NCBI RefSeq assembly: GCF_041199985.1
Contig: NZ_CP165647.1
Location: 496,001-560,000, forward strand
DNA length: 64,000 nucleotides
Origin: Leptotrichia sp. HSP-536
Lineage (GTDB): Bacteria > Fusobacteriota > Fusobacteriia > Fusobacteriales > Leptotrichiaceae
Reading direction: 5' to 3'
Numbering within the stretch: the stretch's first letter is position 1; each line of letters starts with the position of its first letter. A program made the position numbers and the translations under genes. Of the stretch, positions 9,285 to 18,156 are shown in pieces. The notes below the pieces were generated by a model. That model had not been told where the DNA came from and ran no database searches. It saw only the letters and a list, made by a program, of their open reading frames with translations.

Positions 9285-10391
9285 ATGTTTCAAAACCAAA
9301 AATTAATGATAGAAGAAATAAAGAATAATATTTTTCGGATGGACAAGATGATTTTATTAATAGTTTATGCACTTGTAACAATCAGTACAGTATTCGTATA
9401 TAGTGCAACAAGACAAAGTGGAATGGTCATAAAAAATATTTTGTGGATCGCAGTAGGTTCTATATTAGTTTTGTTGTTGTCATATATGGATTATAGAAAT
9501 CTGAAAAGATATGTCTGGCATATTTATGGTATAGGTGTTACCTTGTTATTACTTGTACGTTTTGCCGGAAAAAAGACTTTAGGAGCACAGCGTTGGATTT
9601 CCTTGGGACCATTTCAATTACAGCCTGCAGAATTTGTAAAAGTGGGAATTATTATAATAATCGCTTATTGGATTGTAACAAAGTATAAAGACGGTATTAA
9701 CAATCTGCAAGATATTATTGGCTCAATTTTACCAGCTATGCCACTTATTTTATTAGTTTTGATACAGCCTGACTTAGGAACAACATTAATAACGGTTTCA
9801 GCATTCTTATTTATGATATTCCTATATGGAGCTGATATGAAGCCAATCTGGATAATTGGAATTGTTGTATTATTGTCAGTTTATCCTGTTTACAGATTTG
9901 TTTTAAGTCCCTACCAAAGAACACGTGTGGAGACATTTTTACATCCTGAAACAGATAGAAAAGGAAGTGGATGGCACGTAATTCAGTCAAAAATTTCCGT
10001 TGGTGCGGGAGGAGCATTAGGAAAGGGGGTTTTACAAGGAAGCCAAAGTAGATTGGAATTTTTACCGGAAGCACAGACAGACTTTATTTTTTCAGTATTG
10101 TCTGAAGAATTAGGATTTTTAGGCTCTTCATTAGTTTTGCTTTTATATTTGGGGTTGATTTATGAAATAATGCGGATATCACGGATTATACAGGATGATT
10201 TTGGGCGGCTCTTACTCTATGGTATGGCAGCAGTAATTTTTATGCATGTGATTGTAAACGTGGGAATGACAATCGGACTTGTGCCTGTTACAGGAAAACC
10301 GTTATTGTTTATGAGTTATGGAGGAAGTTCATTTTTGGCTTCATTTATAATGATAGGAATAGTGGAAAGTGTAAAAGTTCATAATAAGTAA
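9285..10391 (+). CDS. rodA: RodA/FtsW-type peptidoglycan glycosyltransferase
   Basis: SEDS-family polymerase of lipid II. 368 residues with about ten membrane segments. Diagnostic stretches are WISLGPFQLQPAEFVK (with the conserved Gln-Pro-Ala-Glu), the large extracellular loop with GSGWHVIQSKISVGAGG, and PLLFMSYGGSSF near the end. Length and the VTGKPL motif favour RodA (elongation) over FtsW, and no divisome genes are adjacent. Ribosome site TTAGGAGAAAG precedes the ATG. Confidence 0.85.
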   Translation: MFQNQKLMIEEIKNNIFRMDKMILLIVYALVTISTVFVYSATRQSGMVIKNILWIAVGSILVLLLSYMDYRNLKRYVWHIYGIGVTLLLLVRFAGKKTLGAQRWISLGPFQLQPAEFVKVGIIIIIAYWIVTKYKDGINNLQDIIGSILPAMPLILLVLIQPDLGTTLITVSAFLFMIFLYGADMKPIWIIGIVVLLSVYPVYRFVLSPYQRTRVETFLHPETDRKGSGWHVIQSKISVGAGGALGKGVLQGSQSRLEFLPEAQTDFIFSVLSEELGFLGSSLVLLLYLGLIYEIMRISRIIQDDFGRLLLYGMAAVIFMHVIVNVGMTIGLVPVTGKPLLFMSYGGSSFLASFIMIGIVESVKVHNK

Positions 10392-10416
10392 AAGTAAGTT
10401 GAATAGGAGAAAATTT

Positions 10417-11361
10417 TTGAAAAGTAAAGAAGTTGTTGTAGATTCGGAAATGGAAGGAATGCGTCTTGACAGGTATTTGAGAAAAAATTTTAAGGATGAG
10501 CCGTTAAGTAGAATTTTTGGAGCAATAAGAGCTGGAGATGTTAAGGTTAATGGGAAAAAGTCAAAGGAAAATTATAGGCTTGCGTTAAATGATACAATTG
10601 TTATAAAAAATTTATTTTCAGAAAACATCGATAATAAAAAAAGTTTTGAAAAAGATAATCTGAAAAAAATTCAAATACAGAAAAGTGATTTGGAAAAATA
10701 TAAAAAAATGATAATTTTTGAAAATGAAGATTTTTTTATTGTTAATAAAAGTGAAAAAATTCCAATGCACAAGGGAACAGGACATAAATATGGACTTGCC
10801 GAAGTTTTTAAGGAAATTTTTAAAAATGAAAATATTAATTTTGCTAATAGACTTGATTTTGAAACATCAGGACTTGTAATTGGCTGCAAGAATTTAAAAT
10901 TTTTAAGATATATTTCTCAAAAAATTCGTAATAATGAAATACAAAAAAAATATTTTGCAATTGTGCATAATACAAAAAATAATATTGAATCTAAAATTTT
11001 TAAAATTGAAAATTATTTAACAACAACAGAAAATAAAGTTATTGTTTCAGAAAATCCTATTTCAAAAGATTCAAAAAAAAGTATTACAAATTTTAAGAAA
11101 ATTTTGATTAGCGAGTTAAAAAATTCAAAAAAAATATTAGATTTACTAGGAAAAAATAGTAAAAATGTTTTTCTTTTGGATGTTGATTTGGTTACAGGAA
11201 GGAAACATCAAATAAGAGCACAGTTAGCACATCAAAAGATTCCAATTGTGGGAGACAAAAAGTATGGGATACAAGATGGAAGTGATAAATTTTTCCTTTG
11301 CTGTTATTTCCTTTCTTTTGATAATTATAAATTTTCAATTTTAAATAAAGTGTTTCTTTAA
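10417..11361 (+). CDS. RluA-family rRNA pseudouridine synthase
   Basis: An N-terminal S4 RNA-binding domain (GMRLDRYLRKNF to NGKKS) is followed by a pseudouridine synthase domain with the catalytic Asp in NRLDFETSGLVI; the usual HRLD has Asn for His. A later motif is GRKHQIRAQLAHQKIPIVGD. About 314 residues, RluC/RluD-like. An in-frame TTG at 10399 precedes the ribosome site AGGAGA (10405-10410), so the TTG at 10417, six bases after it, is the likely start. The target uridines cannot be read from sequence. Confidence 0.85.
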   Translation: MKSKEVVVDSEMEGMRLDRYLRKNFKDEPLSRIFGAIRAGDVKVNGKKSKENYRLALNDTIVIKNLFSENIDNKKSFEKDNLKKIQIQKSDLEKYKKMIIFENEDFFIVNKSEKIPMHKGTGHKYGLAEVFKEIFKNENINFANRLDFETSGLVIGCKNLKFLRYISQKIRNNEIQKKYFAIVHNTKNNIESKIFKIENYLTTTENKVIVSENPISKDSKKSITNFKKILISELKNSKKILDLLGKNSKNVFLLDVDLVTGRKHQIRAQLAHQKIPIVGDKKYGIQDGSDKFFLCCYFLSFDNYKFSILNKVFL

Positions 11362-11457
11362 AAATACATATTTATCAAAGTTATTTCTAATATAGATAAG
11401 GTATCATATAGAATATTATAACATCTGTTATTTAATTTTAAGCAAGAGGTGAAGAGA

Positions 11458-12309
11458 ATGGGATTATTTTCAAGTAAAAGATCAAAAAATAAATATGCAA
11501 CACTTACATCTAAGTCAAAGTTGACAGTTGATATTGTAGATGATAACAAGTGGAAAAAGTGTAATCAGTGTAATGAAATTATTTATAATGAAGATTTGAA
11601 AAATAATTTGAATGTTTGTCCAAAATGTGGGAATTATTTTAGATTGACAGCTTTTGAAAGAATTGAGCTGCTGATTGATGAGGAAACATTTTTTGAAAAG
11701 GATATGACACTTAATTCTAAGGATGTGTTAACTTTTCCGGGATATGAAGAAAAACTGGAAGTTGCACGTGAAAAAAGCAGAATGTTGGATGGTGTTATTA
11801 GTGGAATTGGAGAAATTAATGGAATAAAAGTAAGTATTGCAGCAATGGAATTTAATTTTATGGGTGGAAGTATGGGTTCTGTTGTTGGCGAAAGAATTAC
11901 TAGAGCTCTTGAGCGTGGGCTTAAAGAAAAAATACCAGTTGTAATTGTTTCAAGTTCTGGTGGTGCCAGAATGCAGGAAGGAATTTTGTCACTTATGCAA
12001 ATGGCAAAAACTTCAGGTGCGGTAAAAAAATTAAATGAAGCGGGAATACCTTTTATTTCAGTTCCTGTGGATCCAACTACAGGTGGAGTGACAGCTTCTT
12101 TTGCAATGTTAGGAGATGTAATAATAACAGAGCCAAATGCTTTAATTGGTTTTGCAGGACCAAGAGTTATTGAGCAAACTGTAAATCAGAAACTACCAAA
12201 GGGTTTTCAAAGAGCTGAATTTTTACTGGAACACGGAATGGTTGACATAATTTCAGAAAGAAAAGATTTGAAAGCAACAATTTATAGAGTATTAGAAAAG
12301 TTGGTGTAA
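11458..12309 (+). CDS. accD: acetyl-CoA carboxylase carboxyltransferase subunit beta
   Basis: AccD subunit of the carboxyltransferase that makes malonyl-CoA for fatty-acid synthesis. The N-terminal zinc ribbon is CNQC...CPKC, followed by the crotonase-like carboxyltransferase core with SSSGGARMQEG and PTTGGVTASFA. An in-frame GTG at 11449 lies within the ribosome site AGAGGTGA; ATG 11458 is the proper start. accA follows 33 bases later, and biotin carboxylase and BCCP genes are elsewhere. Confidence 0.95.
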   Translation: MGLFSSKRSKNKYATLTSKSKLTVDIVDDNKWKKCNQCNEIIYNEDLKNNLNVCPKCGNYFRLTAFERIELLIDEETFFEKDMTLNSKDVLTFPGYEEKLEVAREKSRMLDGVISGIGEINGIKVSIAAMEFNFMGGSMGSVVGERITRALERGLKEKIPVVIVSSSGGARMQEGILSLMQMAKTSGAVKKLNEAGIPFISVPVDPTTGGVTASFAMLGDVIITEPNALIGFAGPRVIEQTVNQKLPKGFQRAEFLLEHGMVDIISERKDLKATIYRVLEKLV

Positions 12310-12342
12310 ATTTAAAAATTTTTCAAATGAAAGGATAGAAAT

Positions 12343-13290
12343 ATGAATATAAAAGATGAAATTAAGGAATTGGAAGAAAATATAACCGAATTAAAAAGAT
12401 TTTCAGCTGAAAGAAATATTGATTTTTCTATACAAATAGCAGAACTGGAAAAAAATCTGGAAAGTAAATATAAAGATTTTGAGGAAAATGAAATGGATGC
12501 ATGGAATAGAATTCAAATTTCAAGAAATCCTGAAAGACCATACACGCTGGATTACATAAATGAACTAACTCAAGATTTTGTGGAACTTCATGGAGACAGA
12601 TTGTCAAAAGATGATAATGCTATCGTAGGTGGATTAGCATCAATTGATGGATATAAAATAATGATTATTGGACAGCAGAAAGGAAGAGACATAGATTCAA
12701 ATATTTTTAGAAATTTTGGTATGGCGAGTCCAGAAGGGTATAGAAAAGCTTTAAGGCTTATGAGAATGGCGGAGCGTTTTAAATTGCCAATTTTAACATT
12801 AATTGATACATCAGGGGCGTATCCTGGGATAGAAGCAGAAGAAAAAGGTCAAGGAGAAGCCATTGCTAAAAACTTGGCAGAAATGTTTGGATTTCGTGTG
12901 CCGATTGTGTCTGTTGTAATTGGAGAAGGTGGAAGTGGAGGAGCATTGGGAATTGGAGTGGCGGATTCGGTTTTAATGTTTGAAAATAGTGTTTATTCTG
13001 TTATTTCTCCAGAAGGATGTGCCTCAATTCTTTTTAATGATTTAGCAAAGGCGGCTGAAGCTGCGAAAAGTCTGAAAATGGATGCCATCAGCTTAAAAAC
13101 TTTAGGTGTAATAGATGAAATTATAAAAGAGCCTTTAGGTGGAGCTCATAGAAATTTTGAAGAAACGGCACAGAATTTGAAAGAGGCGGTTGTAAAGGAA
13201 TTTAAAAGAATAGATAAGTATTCACTTCGTGAATTACTGAAAAAAAGATATGAGAAATATAGAAAAATTGGAGATTTTTTTGAAGATTAA
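12343..13290 (+). CDS. accA: acetyl-CoA carboxylase carboxyltransferase subunit alpha
   Basis: AccA, partner of AccD. 315 residues with an N-terminal helical coiled segment (ELEENITELKR) and a crotonase-like core: GGLASIDGYKIMIIGQQKG, LIDTSGAYPGIEAEEKGQ and GEGGSGGALGIGVAD, which form the carboxybiotin/CoA sites. Full length. AAAGGA ribosome site before ATG. Ends the plus-strand housekeeping run. Confidence 0.95.
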   Translation: MNIKDEIKELEENITELKRFSAERNIDFSIQIAELEKNLESKYKDFEENEMDAWNRIQISRNPERPYTLDYINELTQDFVELHGDRLSKDDNAIVGGLASIDGYKIMIIGQQKGRDIDSNIFRNFGMASPEGYRKALRLMRMAERFKLPILTLIDTSGAYPGIEAEEKGQGEAIAKNLAEMFGFRVPIVSVVIGEGGSGGALGIGVADSVLMFENSVYSVISPEGCASILFNDLAKAAEAAKSLKMDAISLKTLGVIDEIIKEPLGGAHRNFEETAQNLKEAVVKEFKRIDKYSLRELLKKRYEKYRKIGDFFED

Positions 13291-13325
13291 ACATTTGAAA
13301 ATTACAAATAAATATGCAAAAAATA

Positions 13326-13360
13326 GTGGCCGTTATTATAAATAGCAGCCATTTTTATTT
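13326..13360 (+). terminator. terminator after accDA
   Basis: GGCCGTTATT (13328-13337) pairs with AATAGCAGCC (13341-13350), with one mismatch and one wobble, followed by ATTTTTATTT. It sits 37 bases after the accA stop. Confidence 0.7.
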
Positions 13361-13652
13361 ATCAGCTCTGTATTTTTAGAAAGATTTTTTGCAGATTATA
13401 AAATTTTTAGTTATAAAAGAGAGATTTGAGACACTTCTAAAAAGGGCAAGTTAAAATTTTTGTAATGCTTAAATAATTAAATTTAGAATCTAAAAATTAA
13501 GTATGTTTTTGATAAACCTGTTTATAATCTTAAAATTAATAAAAGAGAAGGTTTATTATTTTTTATCAGTTTGTTTTAAGTTTAATTAAAGATTTTGATG
13601 TTATAATGAATTATAAGAAAATTATTATTGGTTTCATAGTATACTCGAACTC

Positions 13653-13729
13653 GTTTAAAATTGAACTACTAAAAATTATAAATTTAGGGTTTGAGTAAAA
13701 TAATCATAGCTTTTGAGTTCGGTTTTAAA
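13653..13729. repeat. inverted-repeat element, copy 2
   Basis: TTTAAAATTGAACT (13654-13667) is complementary at 12 of 14 positions to AGTTCGGTTTTAAA (13716-13729). The arms match those of the element at 5657-5728, while the centre differs. It lies in the gene-free stretch 13291-13783, which otherwise holds only the accA terminator, a weak inverted repeat around AAACCT/AGGTTT (13515-13555) and a TATAAT-like box near 13602. Confidence 0.5.
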
Positions 13730-13783
13730 GCAGTTTTACTATATTAAAAAAATTTAATTATATTTTAAAAGGAGTGTGGAAAA

Positions 13784-14962
13784 ATGAAGTTAAAAGTTGG
13801 AGCAGTAATCCTAGGAGGAATTATTCTTGGAAATTCAAATATTTTTGGAACACCTGCGATAAGGATACCATATGTTTGTCCTATTGGCGGAGAGAAATTT
13901 GTAGATTTTCATATACCACAATGTCCTGGAAATAAATTTGTGATGTTTAAGGAAAAATTTTCTGATGCAGAATTAAAAAAATACGAAAAAATTATTAATG
14001 GAAAAGATTATCGTGAAATTTCCAAAGATGCAGGAAAATATTATTATTTAGGAAGATTTTATGAATTAGCGAAAGAATTTTCGGATAAGGAAATTGGAGA
14101 AGCTTATTATAATTCATATTATTCTGACCATTCAGAAAATCAGGCAGTAACAAAAGAAGCATTACAAAAAGGAATAAGTTATTTGGAAAAATTATTTGAA
14201 GGTAAAAAGGAAGAAATACCTTGGAAATTATTAAATTTGTATGCTGAAAACAAAGAATATGAGAAAATGAATAAAATACTGGAGAGTGTTTCATCAAAAG
14301 ATTTGCAAAAGGCGGCAAATTTTTATTATGATTTGACAGGTATTGAGCTAAGTAATGGTTTTGAACGTTTTAAAAATAAAATTCAGGATAAAAATGATAA
14401 ACGGATGATTGTAAATAAGGCACTGGAATTTTTACAAAGGGAAATAGCTGAAAACAAGAAAGAAATAACTGAAGAGCAATTATTACAACAAGCTAAACTG
14501 TATCGTGAATTAGGTGAAAAAACAAAAATAGACCGTTTATTTGCAAAAGCGGATAAAAAATATTATAAAGCTGCAAGCTTGTTTTACATGGACGAACCTG
14601 AAAATTTTTTAGGATACGTTTACAATGAGAAAAATCTTTCAACAAGTAACGAACTTACAAAATCTATAAATTACATTGATAAGGCAATTGCAAATTTAGA
14701 CCATGAAATAAAAAATCCACAAAATAGTAAAAGTTATATAACTTTAAAGCAATTAAGAGAAGAAAGAGGGGACGCTTTATTAATAAAAGCAGAAGCTAAC
14801 AGACGTTTGGGTAAATTTAATAAAGCTGAGAAAATTATAAATAGTATTTCTGAAGAAGATATAACTAGAATTAATGAATCAATGTTTAATGAGATAAAAC
14901 AACAAATAAAATCTAAAAATTCAAAAGTAGAGCAATATTTTCCACCACAAGTAGTATATTAA
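13784..14962 (+). CDS. exported protein with TPR-like helices, function unknown
   Basis: 392 residues with a signal-peptide-like N-terminus (MKLKVGAVILGGIILGNSNIFG, cleavage probably near GTPA). It continues with a Cys-containing segment YVCPIGGEKF...PQCPG that resembles a degenerate zinc ribbon, since the first CxxC has lost its second Cys. The rest is helical with repeated Tyr/Leu-rich motifs spaced like tetratricopeptide repeats. The segment CPIGGEKF-to-FSDAEL recalls DUF2225-type proteins, but that is only a resemblance. RBS AAAGGAGTG. Monocistronic, terminator after it. Confidence 0.7.
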   Translation: MKLKVGAVILGGIILGNSNIFGTPAIRIPYVCPIGGEKFVDFHIPQCPGNKFVMFKEKFSDAELKKYEKIINGKDYREISKDAGKYYYLGRFYELAKEFSDKEIGEAYYNSYYSDHSENQAVTKEALQKGISYLEKLFEGKKEEIPWKLLNLYAENKEYEKMNKILESVSSKDLQKAANFYYDLTGIELSNGFERFKNKIQDKNDKRMIVNKALEFLQREIAENKKEITEEQLLQQAKLYRELGEKTKIDRLFAKADKKYYKAASLFYMDEPENFLGYVYNEKNLSTSNELTKSINYIDKAIANLDHEIKNPQNSKSYITLKQLREERGDALLIKAEANRRLGKFNKAEKIINSISEEDITRINESMFNEIKQQIKSKNSKVEQYFPPQVVY

Positions 14963-14977
14963 AGTTTTGAAAAATTA

Positions 14978-15007
14978 AGGGTTGTCTGAAATGATAGCTC
15001 TTTTTTA
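14978..15007 (+). terminator. terminator after the 13784-14962 gene
   Basis: AGGGTTGT (14978-14985) pairs with ATAGCTCT (14994-15001), using three G.U pairs, followed by six T's. Weak stem but good position 16 bases after the stop. Confidence 0.45.
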
Positions 15008-15169
15008 TTCTTATATATGTTGAAATATAAGTTACAGTTCGAATTATTAATGGAAAAAGGTATTTATATGACGAATAGCAATTAAAATTAAGGAAAAAAC
15101 AAGATTTTTTTTCTAAAGTTTGTGAAAAATTTAGTAAAAAAGTGAAAAAATATGAAAAATTTAAAAATT

Positions 15170-15198
15170 TTGACAATAATTTTTTTTTATGCTAGGAT
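15170..15198 (+). promoter_or_regulatory. promoter of the amino-acid ABC transporter
   Basis: TTGACA (15170-15175), 17-base spacer, TAGGAT (15193-15198). It leaves a leader of about 160 bases before the substrate-binding protein, containing a strong AAAGGAGG ribosome site at 15224-15231 that belongs to no annotated gene. Confidence 0.6.
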
Positions 15199-15241
15199 TT
15201 CTGTATTACGGATATTTTATAGGAAAGGAGGAAAAGTAGAA

Positions 15242-15297
15242 GTGAAAAAATGTCTGGTCAAAAATTAGGATTTGATTTATTCGTTTTTTTCAAATAA
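15242..15297 (+). other. possible leader peptide ORF(s)
   Basis: After AAAGGAGG (15224-15231) come two overlapping mini-ORFs: GTG 15242-15268 (8 codons plus stop, MKKCLVKN) and ATG 15250-15297 (15 residues, MSGQKLGFDLFVFFK). The spacing fits the GTG better. A translated leader ahead of an amino-acid transporter would suggest attenuation, but nothing else confirms it. Confidence 0.25.
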
Positions 15298-15362
15298 GAT
15301 GAAAGTTAAAAAATAGCAATTATTAATTAAAAAATAAAATTTAAAATTTGGAGGATGATTTT

Positions 15363-16118
15363 ATGAAGTCTAAAATGTTAAAAGTGGTTATGTTGGTAAC
15401 GGTATTAATGTTAGTGGTGGCATGTGGAAATAAATCGGCAAATGGGAAGAAAAAATATACAATAGGGACAGATACTAGTTTTCCGCCATTTGAATACAAG
15501 AAGGATAGTAAATATACTGGAATTGATATAGAATTGCTGGAAGCGATTGGGAAACTGGAAGGATTTGAAGTGGAATTTAAGCCAATGGATTTTGGAGGAC
15601 TGATTCCAGCGTTACAGTCAGGACAGCTTGACGGAGTAATCGCAGGAGCAAGCATTACCGAGGAAAGAAAGAAGTCTGTAGATTTTTCTGATCCATATTA
15701 TGAATCAGGGCTAGTTGCGTTAGTTAACAAGGGTAACAGTACTATTAAAACTGTAAAAGATTTGGAAGGGAAAAGACTAGTTGTAAAAAATGGTACAGCT
15801 GGAGCAAAATTCGCAGAAGATAATTTAAAAGGGAAAGCTACTATAAGAGTATTTGAAGATTCAGCTTCTACATTAAAGGCAGTAGAAAATAATCAGGCTG
15901 ATGCGGCATTTGAAGATTATCCAGTAATTGCCTATACAATAAAAGTAAATCCAAACTTAAATGTTAAAATAGGAACAGAAAAATTGACAAACAATGAATA
16001 CGGATTTATGGTTAAAAAAGGAGAAAATAAGGAATTATTGGAAAAATTCAATAAAGGATTGAAAACATTAAAAGAAAATGGAGAATATCAAAAAATAGTA
16101 GATAAATATACAAAATAA
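15363..16118 (+). CDS. polar amino-acid ABC transporter, substrate-binding lipoprotein
   Basis: About 251 residues. Signal peptide with lipobox LVVAC, so the mature protein is lipid-anchored in the periplasm. The SBP_bac_3 fold shows IGTDTSFPPFEYK at its start, GIDIELLEAIG, and the GVIAGASITEERKKSVDFSDPYY block typical of polar amino-acid binding proteins. An in-frame TTG at 15348 precedes the ribosome site GGAGG; ATG 15363 is the start. The ligand cannot be assigned. Permease and ATPase follow. Confidence 0.9.
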   Translation: MKSKMLKVVMLVTVLMLVVACGNKSANGKKKYTIGTDTSFPPFEYKKDSKYTGIDIELLEAIGKLEGFEVEFKPMDFGGLIPALQSGQLDGVIAGASITEERKKSVDFSDPYYESGLVALVNKGNSTIKTVKDLEGKRLVVKNGTAGAKFAEDNLKGKATIRVFEDSASTLKAVENNQADAAFEDYPVIAYTIKVNPNLNVKIGTEKLTNNEYGFMVKKGENKELLEKFNKGLKTLKENGEYQKIVDKYTK

Positions 16119-16125
16119 TAAAAAT

Positions 16126-16191
16126 AAAAAAGCAAAAGGTTCTTTTACATCATAGCACGAATATAAAGTTCTAGGACTGATTTGCTTTTTT
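16126..16191 (+). terminator. intercistronic hairpin, partial terminator
   Basis: AAAAAGCAAA (about 16127-16136) is complementary to TTTGCTTTTTT (16181-16191) with a 44-base loop, then T-rich sequence. Located between the binding-protein and permease genes, where partial termination or mRNA protection commonly raises binding-protein output. Confidence 0.45.
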
Positions 16192-16225
16192 AAGTTAAAT
16201 TTTTGAATTTTAGAAAGGGAAAAAT

Positions 16226-16939
16226 ATGCTGAATTATTTAAAAACTTATGTCGAAATATTATCAGAATATAAAATAGAATTTTTAATTGGATTAGGCACG
16301 ACACTTTTGATAGCGGTAATATCGTTATTTTTTGCAGTACTGATTGGTATTGGTGTAGGATATATAAATTTTGTGCCTACGAAAAAGAAGAACTTTAATT
16401 TTTATCTGATTAAAACTTTTCAGTGGATTGGGAAGGAATACATTGATCTTATAAGAGGAACTCCGTTATTAGTGCAGGCTATATTCTTTTATTTTGGAGT
16501 TGTTCCGATTATAAATAGGGCTTTCATGAACGGACAGCAGATGTCACCTGAAATTGCTGGAGTTATCATAATAAGCTTGAATGCCGGTGCATTTCTGGCT
16601 GAAATTTTTAGAGGAGGAATACAGGCAATTGACACAGGGCAAATGGAAGCTGCCAGAAGCTTGGGATTATCTTTTGGAAAAGCAATGAGAAAAGTCATTT
16701 TACCACAGGCGGTAAAAAATATGATACCTGCAATTTTAAATCAATTCATTACATCATTAAAAGACACATCATTACTGATGGTAATAGGAGTTGCTGATTT
16801 GATGGGGAAAGGGCAGATTGCATTTAAAACTAATTATAAGACGTTTGAAACAATGTTAATTATTGCATTAATTTACTATCTTGTAATCAAAGTTCTATCA
16901 AATTTATTCAAAAAAATAGAAAGGAAGCTAAAAGTATGA
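16226..16939 (+). CDS. polar amino-acid ABC transporter permease
   Basis: 237 residues, HisM/GlnP family with about five membrane segments. YIDLIRGTPLLVQAIFFYFG is the conserved start of the permease domain and GQMEAARSLGLSFGKAMRKVILPQA is the EAA loop that docks to the ATPase. Its last codons overlap the ATPase gene by 4 bases (ATGA), so translation is coupled. Confidence 0.92.
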   Translation: MLNYLKTYVEILSEYKIEFLIGLGTTLLIAVISLFFAVLIGIGVGYINFVPTKKKNFNFYLIKTFQWIGKEYIDLIRGTPLLVQAIFFYFGVVPIINRAFMNGQQMSPEIAGVIIISLNAGAFLAEIFRGGIQAIDTGQMEAARSLGLSFGKAMRKVILPQAVKNMIPAILNQFITSLKDTSLLMVIGVADLMGKGQIAFKTNYKTFETMLIIALIYYLVIKVLSNLFKKIERKLKV

Positions 16940-17655
16940 TAAAAGTAAAAAACTTAAAAAAGCAATTTGGAAATAATGTTGTTTTAAAAGATATAAGCGT
17001 AGCCATAGAAAAAGGAGAAGTTGTTACTGTAATTGGGCCTTCAGGTTCAGGAAAAAGTACATTTTTAAGATGTATAAACGGTCTTGAGGAATTTAATGGA
17101 GGGCATATTTTTGTAGATAACGAGGATATGGCTGATAAAAATTTGAATATCGATAAATTGAGAGAAAAAATAGGAATGGTTTTTCAGTCATTTAATTTAT
17201 TTCCACATTTAACAGTTTTGGAAAATATTATTTTAGCTCCAGTCACATTGAAGAAAATGCACAAGGAAGAAGCTAAAATTAAGGCTAAGGAACTTTTAAA
17301 AAAAGTAGGACTTGAAGAAAAGGCAGATTTTTATCCATCTAGTTTGTCTGGAGGGCAGAAACAAAGAGTTGCGATAGCAAGAGCATTGGCAATGAATCCT
17401 GAAGCAATGTTATTTGATGAGCCAACTTCAGCTTTGGATCCTGAAATGGTTGGGGAAGTGCTGCAAGTAATGAAATCGCTGGCAAAAGACGGAATGACAA
17501 TGATTGTTGTAACGCATGAAATGGGGTTCGCAAGAGAAGTGTGCGACAGGGTAATTTTTATGGCTGATGGAGAAATTGTGGAGCAGGGAAGTCCAAATGA
17601 CGTATTTTTGAATCCACAACATGAAAGAACTCAAAATTTTTTGAAAGTATTGTAA
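16936..17655 (+). CDS. polar amino-acid ABC transporter ATP-binding protein
   Basis: 239 residues, GlnQ/HisP-like. Walker A GPSGSGKST, Q-loop region MVFQSFNLFPHLTVLENI, signature LSGGQKQRVAIARAL, Walker B AMLFDEPTSALDPE and the switch His in VVTHEM are all intact. Energises the transporter encoded just upstream. A good terminator follows. Confidence 0.95.
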   Translation: MIKVKNLKKQFGNNVVLKDISVAIEKGEVVTVIGPSGSGKSTFLRCINGLEEFNGGHIFVDNEDMADKNLNIDKLREKIGMVFQSFNLFPHLTVLENIILAPVTLKKMHKEEAKIKAKELLKKVGLEEKADFYPSSLSGGQKQRVAIARALAMNPEAMLFDEPTSALDPEMVGEVLQVMKSLAKDGMTMIVVTHEMGFAREVCDRVIFMADGEIVEQGSPNDVFLNPQHERTQNFLKVL

Positions 17656-17662
17656 AAAATAC

Positions 17663-17692
17663 AGGGCTACCTAAAAATGGAAGCCCTTTTAA
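17663..17692 (+). terminator. terminator of the amino-acid transporter operon
   Basis: AGGGCTACC (17663-17671) pairs with GGAAGCCCT (17679-17687), followed by TTTT and further T-rich sequence. Confidence 0.75.
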
Positions 17693-18010
17693 ATTATTTT
17701 TTTGTAATTTTATACATTTCTTTGTGATTTCTTGATTTTTCATTCAATTTTGCAACTGTCCATTTTCTGATTTAAGATATGTTCATACAACTATTAATAG
17801 AGAATAGAATAAATATAAAAATTATCAAGAAAGATTAAATGATTCTGGTATTATTCCGACTCTGTACATACAACTGAAAAAAACTGTTATTTCAGTTTTA
17901 GATAATTTGTTAAAATAAATTATTTTCCATCATTTTTGAAATTATTGGAAAAACTACTTTTTCTTAAAATAATTTTATATAAAAATATCATTCAACTCTT
18001 TATTTATAAA
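17693..18010. other. gene-free stretch
   Basis: No supported gene. A hairpin AACTGAAA/TTTCAGTT (17872-17897) lies downstream of tRNA-Leu on its strand and might end that transcript, though no clean U-run follows. The remainder is AT-rich with no recognisable motif. Confidence 0.4.
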
Positions 18011-18096
18011 TGGTGCGAATGACGAGACTTGAACTCGTACAGCTAAAAGCCACTACCCCCTCAAGATAGCGTGTCTACCAATTCCACCACACTCGC
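18011..18096 (-). tRNA. tRNA-Leu (anticodon GAG)
   Basis: Read on the minus strand, the acceptor stem GCGAGTG/CATTCGC ends with encoded ACCA. The D-loop AATTGGTAGACACG is typical of class II tRNA. The anticodon arm CTATC-TTGAGGG-GGTAG places GAG at 34-36. A long variable arm (TGGCTTTTAGCTGT) and T-arm ACGAG-TTCAAGT-CTCGT follow. 86 nt including CCA. Confidence 0.95.
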
Positions 18097-18120
18097 ATTT
18101 AAATAAATATTTTATTTACT

Positions 18121-18149
18121 ATTATACAAAGAAAATTCTAGAATGTCAA
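18121..18149 (-). promoter_or_regulatory. tRNA-Leu promoter
   Basis: On the minus strand TTGACA (18149-18144), a 17-base spacer, then TATAAT (18126-18121): a full consensus promoter 24 bases before the tRNA. The ISLre2-type element lies directly upstream of its -35 box. Confidence 0.85.
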
Positions 18150-18156
18150 TCAAAAA

